Under the pieces are notes generated by a model. That model was not told the DNA's origin, ran no database searches, and saw only the letters and a program-made list of their open reading frames with translations. Both the position numbers and the translations under genes were made by a program. A DNA stretch of 64,000 nt from Amphibalanus amphitrite (lineage: Eukaryota > Arthropoda > Thecostraca > Balanomorpha > Balanidae), in NCBI RefSeq assembly GCF_019059575.1, contig NW_024883389.1, forward strand, positions 31,387 to 95,386, given 5' to 3'. Below are positions 1 to 9,760 of this stretch, piece after piece (the first letter of the stretch is position 1; every line of letters starts with the position of its first letter).

Positions 1-164
1 GTACATGTTTTTAGTAGTTCGTGATGAGAGCTTTCGATTGGCGTTTGAATTTTCCAAATCGGACCATTAGTTCGGGAGATAACAGGGGGGGGGGGGGGTA
101 AAATTTACCCCCCCCCCCCCAGCCCCGCGCGTTCGGCTGGAGACCCCAGCCCCGCGCGGGTTAA
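1..164. mobile_element. Right end of a TTAA-flanked G/C-hairpin element
   Basis: A run of about 14 G, a short AT-rich near-palindromic loop (TAAAATTTA) and about 13 C form a subterminal hairpin at 87-121. It is followed by CCCCGCGCGGG and TTAA at 161-164. The same layout ends the other TTAA-flanked elements in the window. The left end lies before base 1, so this copy is partial. Assignment to the group is by structure, not by a database match. Confidence 0.55.
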
Positions 165-353
165 AAGTACCGCGCAAAGTGACGGTGGATCCATCAAGCC
201 TGACCGAGGAAGGGCCTGCTATAATTTGAAAGTCACCGAACCAATGGAGCTGGGGAATGGACGAGGATGTCCATTGCTTCGGTGACTCAAATTTGGCAGT
301 CCTTCATCGGTCAGGCTTGATGGATCCACCGTCACTTTGCGCGGTACTTTTAA
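161..353. mobile_element. Small TTAA-flanked foldback element
   Basis: TTAA at 161-164 and 350-353 bound two arms that are reverse complements over about 48 bp (161-208 against about 305-353; key part AAGTACCGCGCAAAGTGACG). A second inverted pair lies inside (about 222-247 against 273-298, sharing GTCACCGAA and CCAATGGA), so the piece folds into a double hairpin. It sits exactly on the terminal TTAA of the preceding element, as if that TTAA was reused as target. No coding capacity. Confidence 0.65.
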
Positions 354-692
354 GACAGACTGTACAGCTAATGATGTCCAAGACGTGCCTCATGTATGTC
401 CGCGAGTCATTTACTCTCAGCTGTCGGCTTTTACAGGGTGCTGCTTACCCAACACCAAGGTAAATGGCGAGAATGCACAATGCAAGCCTTACATTTTACG
501 ATAGCTTGCCAAATATTTCCCAAATCACCGCTAGCCCGCCTGACTAGCCCAGGTATTCGTCAATTTGAAGCCGATAAGGTATATTGGAGTTGGCACTAGG
601 TTTGGTTGAACTGGTTACACTGGTTTTAAGCTTTCTCACTACCGTATCCACTGTTTGCGCGTTCACCGTCGCCACTGCAAAAGAAATCTCAC
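354..692. other. Intron or downstream sequence, nothing recognised
   Basis: Non-repetitive sequence downstream (on the minus strand) of the resilin-like exon. It begins, on that strand, with the donor GTGAGA at 687-692. No acceptor or further exon could be supported. Confidence 0.4.
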
Positions 693-929
693 CTCCACTA
701 GAGGGCGCCCCGTAGTCGTTGCTGGGCTTAGAGGGCGCCCCGTACCCGCTGCTAGGCCTAGAGGGCGCCCCGTGCCCGCTGCTGGGCCTAGAGGGCGCCC
801 CGTACCCGCTGCTGGGCCTAGAGGGCGCCCCGTACCCGCTGCTGGGCCTAGAGGGCGCCCCGTACCCGCTGCTGGGCCTAGAGGGCGCCCCGTAGGTGGT
901 CGAAGGCCGGACGGAGATGTGCCCGCCAC
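693..929 (-). CDS. Resilin-like repeat exon (third visible exon of a Gly/His-rich cuticle-type gene)
   Basis: On the minus strand an acceptor CTCTCCACAG ends at 930 and a strong donor GGAG|GTGAGA follows base 693, giving a 237-nt exon of 79 codons. It enters and leaves in phase 1, matching exon 2360-2235 upstream. The product starts GGGHISVRPSTT and then runs through about six copies of a 10-residue repeat, YGAPSRPSSG, with H and K/ND variants, ending YGAPSSGG. YGAP with Ser/Gly/Pro linkers is the hallmark of the elastic repeats of arthropod pro-resilin and related cuticle proteins, so an extracellular elastomeric or cuticular role is the natural inference. The encoding DNA is a 30-bp minisatellite, so copy number is probably polymorphic. 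The open frame runs past both splice sites, but the flanks lose the composition. A chitin-binding domain, if present, would be on an exon not seen here. Confidence 0.65.
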
Positions 930-1226
930 CTGTGGAGAGCGGCGGTAACCCTGGTTTCAGTGTTTGCCGATAGATGGCGGACCAGGCGCGGACCAAGTCA
1001 CCGAGGGTAAACGGCATGGAGCAGGTGAACACTCGTCACACCAGGAATAGCAGACGAGGCAGCGTCTCATATGGTTTCGATTTATCGATAGCATATGTAA
1101 TGACGGCATAGTGTACAACCAGAAATGAGGCTTTTAAGACAATAATAATTCAAAAACAAATATATTACCCTTGCTTCCAATCATAACTATTATTGTAACA
1201 GAAATTTAACGTGTAGGTATGTGATG
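930..1226. other. Intronic sequence, nothing else recognised
   Basis: Lies between the acceptor of the resilin-like exon and the TTAA element inserted in the same intron. No motif or repeat stands out. Confidence 0.4.
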
Positions 1227-2179
1227 TTAACCCTCGCCCATGTAGGGGGGGGGGTTGGTGCAACCCCCCCCCCTGAGGTTTTTCGGAAATAGTGCAAAAA
1301 CGGCGGCGCGCAGCGCCGCCAAATTTTGGGTACCTTATGGGGCAAACCTTGCGCATCTTTTGATAAAAAAAATTGACCGGGTCATGTCAGGTCACGGAGT
1401 TATGACGTCACAAAGGGAACAGCCTCCGGCCGGATTTTCACAAACTGAGTGCCAACGCCCGAGGTTTCCTGCCGGTGGTACGGACATCGGTTGATGGATC
1501 GTGATGAAACTTCCCATGCATGTTGGGGCAAGTATTGGCTATCATATGGTATAAGAAACTTGACCGGGTCAGGTCAGGTCACGGAGCTATGACGTCACAA
1601 GAGGAACAGCGTCCGGTACTATTTTTGAAAAGCGCCCGAACCACTATTTTGCTAATTCTTGTCACCTCAATGGGAATATGCAGCAATATTAGCTTCTATA
1701 GGGAGCAAATGGACATCCCAAATCCAAAAATACAATCAGATTTCAAAAATTTAAATTTTGATTTTTCGAATTTCTGCCGCCGACTGTGACCTTGCCGACT
1801 TCCGGCGCTCCCAACGCGCCATTTTTAGAGCTAGGGAAACGAAATACATACCAAACGATAGAGAATTGATCAAGGAACACGATAGTGAAGGTTTCAAGTC
1901 GATATCTCCAACCGTTTTGCCGCAATCGCCGCGGAAAATTCGAAAAAGTCTATTTTTCCGAAAATTTGACCTTTGACCGGTCAAAAGTAGGTCAAATGTT
2001 GACCTAGGACCAAAAAATATACCACCAATCGCGAGATCTCGGCGAGAGCAATCCGTTGGTCTTTTCCGCTAAGCTCTACGACGCTCCGTTTTCAAACGCC
2101 AAGGGGGGGGGGGTCGCACCAACCCCCCCCCCCCTGCATGGGCGAAGGTGGCAGATCGCCGTTTACGGGCGAGGGTTAA
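1227..2179. mobile_element. TTAA-flanked element, family A copy 1 (intronic)
   Basis: TTAA (1227-1230) is followed by CCCTCGCCC and the other end reads GGGCGAGGG then TTAA (2176-2179), a perfect 9-bp terminal inverted repeat. Both ends carry a G-tract/C-tract hairpin (1245-1273 and 2103-2133) with the same near-palindromic loop, GGTTGGTGCAACC, in inverted orientation. The interior holds two TGACGTCA palindromes and many AGGTCA half-sites. It is clearly homologous to 58053-59006 over most of its length. No transposase reading frame is present. Structure suggests a piggyBac-type non-autonomous element; superfamily is inference from TTAA plus CCC...GGG ends. Confidence 0.8.
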
Positions 2180-2234
2180 GTTTGCATGCAATAACATAAG
2201 AGTCAATAAAGCGTAATGTCACGCTCGGGCTCAC

Positions 2235-2360
2235 CGGCTCCGCCGTATCCACCGCTGTGGCCTCCACTGTACCCGCCGTGCCCTCCGCCCTTGTTGAACT
2301 TGCTGGTCAGCTTGTTGGCCAAACTGGTGAGGAACCGTCCCTTGGTAGTAAGCAGGCGAC
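2235..2360 (-). CDS. Lys/Gly/His-rich exon (second visible exon of the cuticle-type gene)
   Basis: Minus-strand acceptor CGTTTCCCAG ends at 2361 and donor GCCG|GTGAGC follows base 2235, giving 126 nt. Entry and exit are both phase 1, matching the donor of exon 5049-4800 and the acceptor of exon 929-693. The product has a basic amphipathic stretch (GRFLTSLANKLTSKFNKG) that closely echoes the KKGRLFSGIKHKI-type stretch of the upstream exon, followed by a GGGHGGYSGGHSGGYGGA tail. The pairing of a Lys/Leu helix-like module with a Gly/His/Tyr module in two successive exons suggests exon duplication. The gene function is inferred only from composition (secreted structural or cuticular protein). Confidence 0.6.
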
Positions 2361-2600
2361 CTGGGAAACGTTAGGGGCACTTCACGTGAGCTCTATTACA
2401 GGACTTGTCCCCCAGTGGTAAGCAGACGGTAAAAAGCGATAAAGAACATTTCACATTGGGCATAAGTCTTATTACAGGGACCTTCCCTTGGTGGTTGGTA
2501 GATGGTATGGAGCAGTAAAGAACACTTAACATGGGTTCTATTAGAGGAGCATTCCCTTGCTGGTTTTCAGACGACCTGGGATCTAAACAGTCCAGATCAG
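2328..2600. repeat. About 3.5 tandem copies of a ~72-76 bp unit overlapping an exon edge
   Basis: Units share CTTCCCTTGGT..GTA, AAAGAACA, and a TCTATTAGA/TCTTATTACAG-like end (near 2391, 2469, 2537). The first unit overlaps the 5' end of the minus-strand exon 2360-2235, including its acceptor, so the duplication copied an exon-intron boundary into the intron. Confidence 0.5.
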
Positions 2601-2644
2601 GTCAGCAAAACGTTCGGAGCATTAGTGCTCAACTTTACCGGCTC

Positions 2645-4755
2645 GTGCCGCGTGTGCCGCATGAAGTTGTGTGTGCGGTGTGCGCCGTGTGTGCCGCTTG
2701 TAGTTATGTGTGCGCTGTGTGCGGTGTGTGCCGTCTGTAGTTATGTGTGCCGTCTGTAGTTATGTGTGCCGTCTGTAGTTATGTGTGCCGTCTGTAGTTC
2801 TGTGTGCCGTGTGTGCCGTGTGTGCCGTGTGTGCTCTGTATGCCGCCTGTAGTGTGTGCGGTGTGTGCGGTATGTGCGGTGTGTGCGGTGTGTGCGGTGT
2901 GTGCGGTGTGTGCGCCGTGCGGTATGTGCGGTGTGTGCGGTGTGTGCGGTGTGTGCGGTGTGTGCGGTGTGTCGTCTGTAGTTGTGTACCCTGTGTGCCG
3001 TGTGTGCCGTGTGTGCGATGTGTGCCGTGTGTGCCGTGTGTGCTCTGTGTGCCGCCTGTAGTGTGTGCGGTGTGTGTGGTGTGTGCGGTGTGTGCTGTGT
3101 GTGCTCTGTGTGCCGCCTGTAGTGTGTGCGGTGTGTGCGGTGTGTGCCGCCTGTAGTGTGTGCGCCGTGCGGTGTGTGCGGTGTGTGCGGTGTTTGCGGT
3201 GTGTGCGGTGTGCCGTCTGTAGTTGTGTGTGCCCTGTGTGCCGTGTGTGCGGTGTGCGCCGTGAGTACCCTGTGTGCCGTGTGTGCCGTGTGTGCTCTGT
3301 GTGCCGCCTGTAGTGTGTGCCGTGTGTGCTCTGTGTGCCGCCTGTAGTGTGTGCGGTGTGCGTGGTGTATGCAGTGTGTGCGGTGTGTACCCTGTGTGCC
3401 GTGTGTGTCGTGTGTGCGGTGTGTGCCGCCTGTAGTTGTGTGTGTGTGTGCCGTGTGTGCCGTGTGTGCTTTGTGTGCCGCCTGTAGTGTGTGCGGTGTG
3501 CCGTCTGTAGTTGTGTGTGCCCTGTGTGCCGTGTGTGCGGTGTGCGCCGTGAGTACCCTGTGTGCCGTGTGTGCGATGTGTGCCGTCTGGAGTTGTGCGT
3601 GCGGTGTGTGCCGCCTGTAGTTGTGTGTGGTGCAGTGTGTGCGGTGTGTGCGGTGTGTGCCGTGTGTGCTCTGTGTGCCGCCTGTAGTGTGTGCGGTGTG
3701 TGCGGTGTGTGCTTTGTGTGCGGTGTGTGTGGTGTTTGCGGTGTGCGCGGTGTGTACCCTGTGTGCGGTATGTGCGGTGTGTGTGGTGTGTGCGGTGTGT
3801 GCGGTGTGTGCGGTGTTACCCTGTGTGCCGTGTGTGCTCTGTGTGCCGCCTGTAGTGTGTGCGTTGTGTGCGGTGTGTACCCTGTGTGCCGTGTGTGCCG
3901 TGTGTGCCGTGTGTGCCGCCTGTAGTGTGTGCGGTGTGTGGTGTGTGTGGCGTGTGCGGTGTGTACCCTGTGTGCGGTGTGTACCCTGTGTGCCGTGTGT
4001 GCGGTGTGTGCCGCCTGTAGTGTGTGCGGTGTGCGCGGTGTGTACCCTGTGTGCCGTGTGTGCTCTGTGTGCCGCCTGTAGTGTGTGCGGTGTGTGCCGT
4101 GTGTGCGGTGTGTGCGGTGTGTGCGGTGTGTGCCGCCTGTAGTTGTGTGTGCGGTGTGTGCGGTGTGTGCCGTGTGTGCTCTGTGTGCCGCCTGTAGTGT
4201 GTGCGGTGCGTGTGGTGTGTGCTTTGTGTGCGGTGTGTGTGGTGTGCCGTCTGTAGTTGTGTGTGCCCTGTGTGCCGTGTGTGCGGTGCGTGTGGTGTGT
4301 GCTTTGTGTGCGGTGTGTGCTCTGTGTGCGGTATGTGCGGTGTGTGTGGTGTGTGCGGTGTGTGCGGTGTGTGTGGTGTGTGCGGTGTTACCCTGTGTGC
4401 CGTGTGTGCTCTGTGTGCCGCCTCTAGTGTGTGCGGTGTGTGCGGTGTGTACCCTGTGTGCCGTGTGTGCCGTGTGTGCTCTGTGTGCCGCCTGTAGTGT
4501 GTGCGCCGTGCGGTGTGTGGTGTGTGCGGTGTGTGCGGTGTGTACCCTGTGTGCCGTGTGTGCCGTGTGTGCCGCCTGTAGTGTGTGCGGTGTGTGCGGT
4601 GTGTACCCTGTGTGCCGCCTGTAGTGTGTGCGGTGTGTGCGGTGTGTGCGGTGTGTACCGTGTGTGCCGTGTGTGCTCTGTGTGCCGCCTGCGGTGTGTG
4701 CGGTGTGCGCGGTGTGTGCGGTGTGTGCGGTGTGTGCGGTGTGTACCCTGAGTGC
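2645..4755. repeat. 2.1 kb minisatellite, 9-bp unit GGTGTGTGC with variants
   Basis: Near-continuous 9-mers (GGTGTGTGC, CGTGTGTGC, CTGTGTGCC) punctuated by a recurring CCGCCTGTAGTGTGTG block that gives a higher-order pattern. Because the unit is three codons long, all frames stay open on both strands (Cys/Val-rich on plus, His/Thr-rich on minus), but nothing supports translation. It lies in the intron between exons 5049-4800 and 2360-2235. Confidence 0.9.
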
Positions 4756-4799
4756 CCGGTACACCTGTGTGTCACCCCCGGGACGCGGCGGCCGCTCAC

Positions 4800-5049
4800 C
4801 TCCTTTGCGCAGCAGCTTTCCCTTGATTAGCACCAGCGGCGCCTTCACGGCGCCTACGAGGCCGCCCAGCTTCTGCTTGAGGCCGCTGAACTTGTGCGTG
4901 ATGCCGCTGATCTTGTGCTTGATGCCGCTGAACAGGCGGCCCTTCTTGGAGAACAGCGAGCCGATGTTGAACTTGCCGCCCTTGCCGCGACCTTTGCCGT
5001 AGCTGTGCCCTCCGCCGTGACCTCCGTGACCTCCGCCGTGACCTCCGCC
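4800..5049 (-). CDS. Gly/His-rich plus basic amphipathic exon (first visible exon of the cuticle-type gene)
   Basis: Minus-strand acceptor (pyrimidine-rich, ending CTGCCGCCAG at 5050) and donor AAAGGAG|GTGAGC after base 4800 define 250 nt. It reads from phase 0 and exits in phase 1, matching the next exon at 2360. The product begins with GGGHGGGHGGHGGGHSYGKG, then GRGKGGKFNIGS, then a basic, heptad-like region rich in Lys/Leu/Ile/Phe (for example KKGRLFSGIKHKISG), and ends KAPLVLIKGKLLRKGG. Gly-His repeats occur in arthropod cuticle and silk-like proteins; the Lys-rich amphipathic segment is not a domain I recognise. The first coding exon and a signal peptide would lie upstream (above 5049) and were not identified. 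Order and phase with the other two exons argue for one gene. Confidence 0.6.
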
Positions 5050-5129
5050 CTGGCGGCAGGCGAACAGGTCAGAGGGTGGTCGTCAGTAGCCACACTGCCG
5101 CCAGCGTGGTCATAGGCGCAGCCCAGTGG

Positions 5130-5625
5130 ACCACCCGGCCGCCCAACAGCACACCCGGGAACCAGCCCAGCAGCACATCCGGGAACCAGTCCAACAGCAC
5201 ACCCGGAAATCAGCCCAACAGAACACCCGGGAACCGGCCCAACAGCACACCCGGGAACCAGTCCAACAGCACACCCGGGAACCAGTCCAACAGCACACCC
5301 GGGAACCGGCCCAACAGCACACCCGGGAACCAGTCCAACAGCACACCCGGGAACCAGTCCAACAGCACACCCGGGAACCGGCCCAACAGCACACCCAGGG
5401 ACCAGCCCAACAGCACACCCGGGAACCAGCCCAGCAGCACACCCGGGAACCAGTCCAACAGCACACCCGGGAACCAGTACAACAGCACACCCGGGAACTG
5501 CAGTCCAACAGCACACCCGTGGACCAGTCCAACAGCACACCCGTGGACCAGTCCAACAGCACACCCGGGAACCAGTCCAACAGCACACCCGTGGACCAGC
5601 CCATCAGCACACCCGGGAACTGGGT
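5130..5625. repeat. 24-bp minisatellite (CAGTCCAACAGCACACCCGGGAAC-like unit), about 20 copies
   Basis: Regular 24-bp units, core AACAGCACACCCGGGAACC, with CAGTCC/CGGCCC/CAGCCC alternation and a CCCGTGGACC variant near the right end. The period is a multiple of three, so long open frames occur on both strands; none has coding support. It lies upstream of the minus-strand exon 5049-4800, probably in an intron. Confidence 0.9.
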
Positions 5626-5870
5626 CTCAAAGGAGACCCGCTCGCTGGGTCAGATATGTAGATGGGGTTAGGTCAGATATGATGTACGGGACTGGGTTAG
5701 ATATAGACGGGACTGGGTCTGATATGTACCTACAGGTCAGATATACATAGACGGCCTGTGGGCATTAAATATGTCAAGTTCATGAAAGCTTAAATTGTGT
5801 AAAATGCGTGAAATGTGTAATGTGTAAAACGTGTAAAAGCAGGTAAATGTGACTTTACAATACGAGTATG

Positions 5871-6915
5871 TTAACCCTCGCCCTGGCAGGGCATTTTTCA
5901 TAACACGGCCTGGCAGGGGGGGGGGGGGTCGATGCGACCCCCCCTCGCGATTGGCTCCTATGGCACCTAGAAACACCAAATTTGGTAGGTAGGTGGGCCC
6001 CCTGGAGTTCTCGCCCCTGTGCAAATTTGGTTGCTCTAGGTCAATATTTAGGGGGGTTTTGGGGGGTATAAATGCAAAAATTTCGCTAAAAACAGGTCAA
6101 AAGTTTTTCGCTTATAACTTTTGATCTAATTAAGATACAGCAAAAAGAAAAGCACCAGTGAACTCAGCACGTCAAGGCGCGTCGCATGATATACTTTTTA
6201 GGTTGCTTAAGTGTACTTAAAGTTTTTCTTAAATTTTAAGTAAACTTAAATTAATAAATTAAGTTAAAGTTAACCAAATTGCATCATATCGCATATCATT
6301 CGATTCGGCTGATCACCAGGAACACAATGATACCATTTTTTAAGCTCTAGCGTCATTATGTGCCAAGTTATTGGCAAAAACGTCATTTGACCTCAGTTGA
6401 CCTCATTTGACCTGACCCATGGATAAGTACACCAAACAAAGAAGCACCAAGTGACCTGCTGTTAATTACTGTGGTTTCAAAGCACAAAAGTGATAGAACG
6501 AAGCGGATATCTCCAGTATTTTCCGAATTTAGTATTTTCCCATAGGCTTAACATTACGACGTAATGACCTCTAACTGACCTCAGGTCAGTGACCTCAAAA
6601 AACCCGAACTATATGTTATACAACTCGGTGAACTTAGCACATCCTGAAAGTTTGAAGGAAATCAGTGCAAAACTGTGAGTTGGACAGGTGCAAAAAGAAA
6701 ATTGAAATTTGACCATGACCTTGTACCGGTTTTTCTGACCTGGTGACCTGACCCAAGGTCACCCGGACCTGAAATTTTCAGGTCATATGTAAAAAGGTTG
6801 CCCCATAAGCTGTGCCAAATTTGGCGGCGCTGCGCGCCGCCGTTTTTACGCTATCTTCGAAAAACCTTAGGGGGGGGTCGCATCGACCCCCCCCCCCTGC
6901 CAGGGCGAGGGTTAA
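5871..6915. mobile_element. TTAA-flanked element, family B
   Basis: TTAA at 5871-5874 then CCCTCGCCCTGGCAGGG; the far end reads CCTGCCAGGGCGAGGG then TTAA at 6912-6915, a 16-bp matching terminal inverted repeat. Subterminal G-tract/C-tract hairpins have the loop TCGATGCGA on the left (about 5917-5945) and its reverse complement TCGCATCGA on the right (about 6871-6898). Interior is AT-rich with TGACCT/AGGTCA motifs. No open reading frame of note. Confidence 0.8.
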
Positions 6916-7685
6916 GACTGCTGTAGGTTCTCGGCTGCTGCGGCGGTGCGCGGTGCGCGGACGTCCCTGTTCCCTGACACTGTGCCTGCTGTCCTCGGCT
7001 GCGGCGGCGGCGGCGCGTGCACGCGTTACAACACCCGCCGCCACCGGGAGAAATGGCCGGCCGGTGGTCACTGTTAGTGTTCAGCAGCGTAAAAACGGCT
7101 CCTCCGATCACGCCAGGAGGAGGTTTCCCCGCCACCAGCACTGTCGTCAGCGGTGTCGTCTTCAACGCAGTCGCCGCCGCTACCGCACGTCCCATCCCGC
7201 CCCACCACCGCCGCTGCCACCGCTGTTACCGCCGCTGACCACTGGACGGCAGCTGGCACTGCTGTCATTGCTATCGCTGCCGCCTCTGTCGGCGGTACCA
7301 CTGGCTCAGCCTACACACGCTGCCACCGGCCAGTTGCAGCGGTGTGCCGATAAACCAGCTCAGGGGCGCTGGATGCGCCGTGCAGCGGGCAATGCGGCGT
7401 CGAGCGTAAGTCAAGCTTTTGGTGCTCCGAGATCGATTCAATATAGCAATTATGTGAACATTAGTCAACTGTATGTATTGTTGGACCCACAAAGCTTTCG
7501 GCGTGCAATTTGAAAACGTGAATGCTGCACACCTAGGCGGGAAGGAGGTCGGAAAACAATTGGTTTTGCAGCGTTCTTCTTGTTACGAATGCCTTTAACA
7601 GTGACCAAGACATTTTCATCGGTGCACGCCATCCGGCTGGTAATTTACGAGCTAAAGAGCCGATGATGCACGCGCGCGCTAGCGG
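6916..7685. other. GC-rich sequence with no supported gene
   Basis: CCG/GCC-rich DNA at 6940-7400 keeps several overlapping frames open in all directions. The translated products are low-complexity Ala/Arg/Pro/Thr with no recognisable domain, and no splice context supports any one of them. 7400-7685 shows nothing. Confidence 0.4.
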
Positions 7686-7689
7686 CTAA

Positions 7690-8145
7690 CCAGACGGAAA
7701 TACGCGCGCTAACCAGCCGGTAAAACCCGCGCTAACCAGCCGGTAACAGGCCGGTAACACCCGCGCTAACCAGCCGGTAACAGGCCGGTAACACCCGCGC
7801 TAACCAGCCGGTAACAGGCCGGTAACACCCGCGCTAACCAGCCGGTAACAGGCCGGTAACACCCGCGCTAACCAGCCGGTAACAGGCCGGTAACACCCGC
7901 GCTAACCAGCCGGTAACAGGCCGGTAACACCCGCGCTAACCAGCCGGTAACAGGCCGGTAACACCCGCGCTAACCAGCCGGTAACAGGCCGGTAACACCC
8001 GCGCTAACCAGCCGGTAACAGGCCGGTAACACCCGCGCTAACCAGCCGGTAACAGGCCGGTAACACCCGCGCTAACCAGCCGGTAACAGGCCGGTAACAC
8101 CCGCGCTAACCAGCCGGTAACAGGCCGGTAACACCCGCGCTAACC
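7690..8145. repeat. 34-bp satellite, about 13 nearly identical copies
   Basis: Unit begins GCTAACCAGCCGGTAACAGG and continues CCGGTAACACCCGC. Copies are almost perfectly homogeneous, unlike most arrays in the window, which points to recent amplification or active gene conversion. Confidence 0.95.
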
Positions 8146-8564
8146 GCGGCGCCGGACGGCGGCTTTTCGTAATGCGGCGCGTGAGCCGCGACTTTCTCCC
8201 CGCGGCGACGGCGGCATCCGGCGGCGGCGGGCACTTAGTGGAGATCAACACCGCCGAGTGGCGCGTCAGCAGCCGCCGCCGACCCCCACACGGCGTCAGC
8301 TGACCGCGTGTGTGACGTCATCGGTCCCACTACGTCACAGGAACGGCAGCAGCAGCACGGCGAGAGACCGCCCCCAGGGAGGAGAAGCCGGGCCGGGGGC
8401 TGGGCTTGTCTGGGTGAGGAAGGAGCAGTACAGATGCATCCGAACGCCACCCAACAATTGTTTCGGTGGTATATAGTGCCGCTATTCTCCCTGTCGAATA
8501 CCGCTGGACAATGTCCAGTGGACATATCTGATATTGCACGGACTCACGGAGAAAGTTAGAGTCT
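8146..8564. other. GC-rich unique sequence, nothing recognised
   Basis: Contains one TGACGTCA at 8314-8321 and a nearby CTACGTCA at 8330, but no exon, RNA or mobile element I can support. Confidence 0.4.
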
Positions 8565-8765
8565 GGGGACAGACACTGTGCGCAGGACGCTGAGACAGAT
8601 TCGGTCGGAGGACGGACACTGTGCAGTGTGCACAGGACGCTGAGACATATTCGGTCGGAGTTGGAGGACGGAGACTTTGTGCACAGGACGCTGAGACAGA
8701 TTCGGTCGGAGGACGGAGACTGTGCAGTGTGCACAGGACGCTGATACAGATTCGGTCGCAGCCGC
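8565..8765. repeat. ~55-bp tandem repeat, about four copies
   Basis: Units share GACGCTGAGACAGATTCGG, TCGGAGGACGGA and CTGTGCAGTGTGCACAGGAC with indels between copies. Confidence 0.8.
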
Positions 8766-8924
8766 AGCGGCATGGTAATGGGAACGGGGGGTGCTGAGTT
8801 GAATGGGGATACGGGAGGACGGGAGGTCTATCGACACCGGATAAATGCCTTTCGACATTACTGGGTGCTGCTGCAGAACTGCCAGCTCGTGTGTGCTATG
8901 AGGGTCCGACAGTCGGGTCAGTCC

Positions 8925-8986
8925 CGTTAGGTCAGTCCCGTCAGGTCAGTCCCGTCAGGTCAGTCCCGTCAGGTCAGTCCCGTCAG
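8925..8986. repeat. 14-bp tandem repeat CAGGTCAGTCCCGT
   Basis: Four to five near-perfect copies; each contains the half-site AGGTCA. Confidence 0.85.
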
Positions 8987-8987
8987 C

Positions 8988-9241
8988 CAGGGCTGCGGAG
9001 TCGGAGTCGGAGTCGGAGTCGGAGTCGATTTTAGAAACCCGAGCCGGAGTCGGAGTCGGAGTCACCGAAAATCTGTCGACTCCGCAGCCCTGCTAGGTCT
9101 GCGGAGTCGGAGTCGGGAGTTGGAGTCGGTCGGAGTCGACGATTCTGCCCGGAGTCGGAGTCGGAGTCGGAGCTGGTTTTTGAAAGCCGGAGTCGGAGTC
9201 GGAGTCGGAGTCGCCGAAAATCCATCGACTCCGCAGCCCTG
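8988..9241. mobile_element. Two adjacent CAGGGCTGCGGAGTCGG-type foldback elements
   Basis: CAGGGCTGCGGAGTCGG at 8988 and its reverse complement ending CGCAGCCCTG at 9092 enclose (GGAGTC)n runs. A second unit with the same layout follows to 9241, ending in the same CGCAGCCCTG. Dispersed elements with CAGGGCTG.GGAGTCGG ends and GGAGTC hexamer interiors are widespread in animal genomes and are usually taken as hAT-like non-autonomous elements. No clean 8-bp duplication is visible here. Confidence 0.55.
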
Positions 9242-9760
9242 CGGCGTCAGCCGCCGGCTGTCGTGTACAGGCTCACCGGCCGACACCCGTGTCGTGTCCC
9301 GTGTGGTCCCTTTGAGACCGTTTCCCCCCGTGTCCGCTGTGTTCCTGGTGTCAGTTCCGCCGGGCCGCTCTGAGGTCCGGATCAGCCGGATCATCCCCGC
9401 AGGATCAGCCGGATCATCCCGCAGCTGGTCCGCTCAGCATTGTCACACCGACAAGGCTCGCTGGATTCGCCCTAATTTCGGACCCCCGGTCCCCGACGCC
9501 AGCAAACGAACCAAGCAACGCCGGCCGGAGGGTCTCCAAAGTCCAACATCCGGCCACTGGCCCATACTAATCAGCATGGTACTGTCACGACAGAGAGCGC
9601 TTCTTAGATGAAAAAAATAGTCAAACAATCATAGAAAGAACATTTTCGATGGCCCGTTTCTTAGGTAGATATAATTAGGGACAGCATACTCGTAAATTTA
9701 GAAGGAACAATTTTAGGCAGTAGGTATAATTATGATTGATCAGGTCTGAGACAAGTTGTA
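9242..9760. other. Unique sequence, nothing recognised
   Basis: A short GGATCAGCCGGATCATCCC duplication near 9378-9422 is the only structure seen. Confidence 0.35.

Noticed and set aside
2779-4848. 689-codon His/Thr-rich open frame (minus) and many Cys/Val-rich frames (plus)
   Set aside because: Product of a 9-bp minisatellite; open in all frames. Only the part encoded at 4800-4848 overlaps a credible exon, and that exon has its own splice donor.
4854-5671. Several 160-244 codon frames over the CAGCACACCCGGGAAC array
   Set aside because: 24-bp period keeps frames open on both strands; the only credible coding part is exon 5049-4800 in a different frame.
6812-7513. 233-codon Arg/Ala/Pro frame (plus)
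   Set aside because: GC-rich low-complexity DNA with overlapping open frames on both strands and a start inside a TTAA element.
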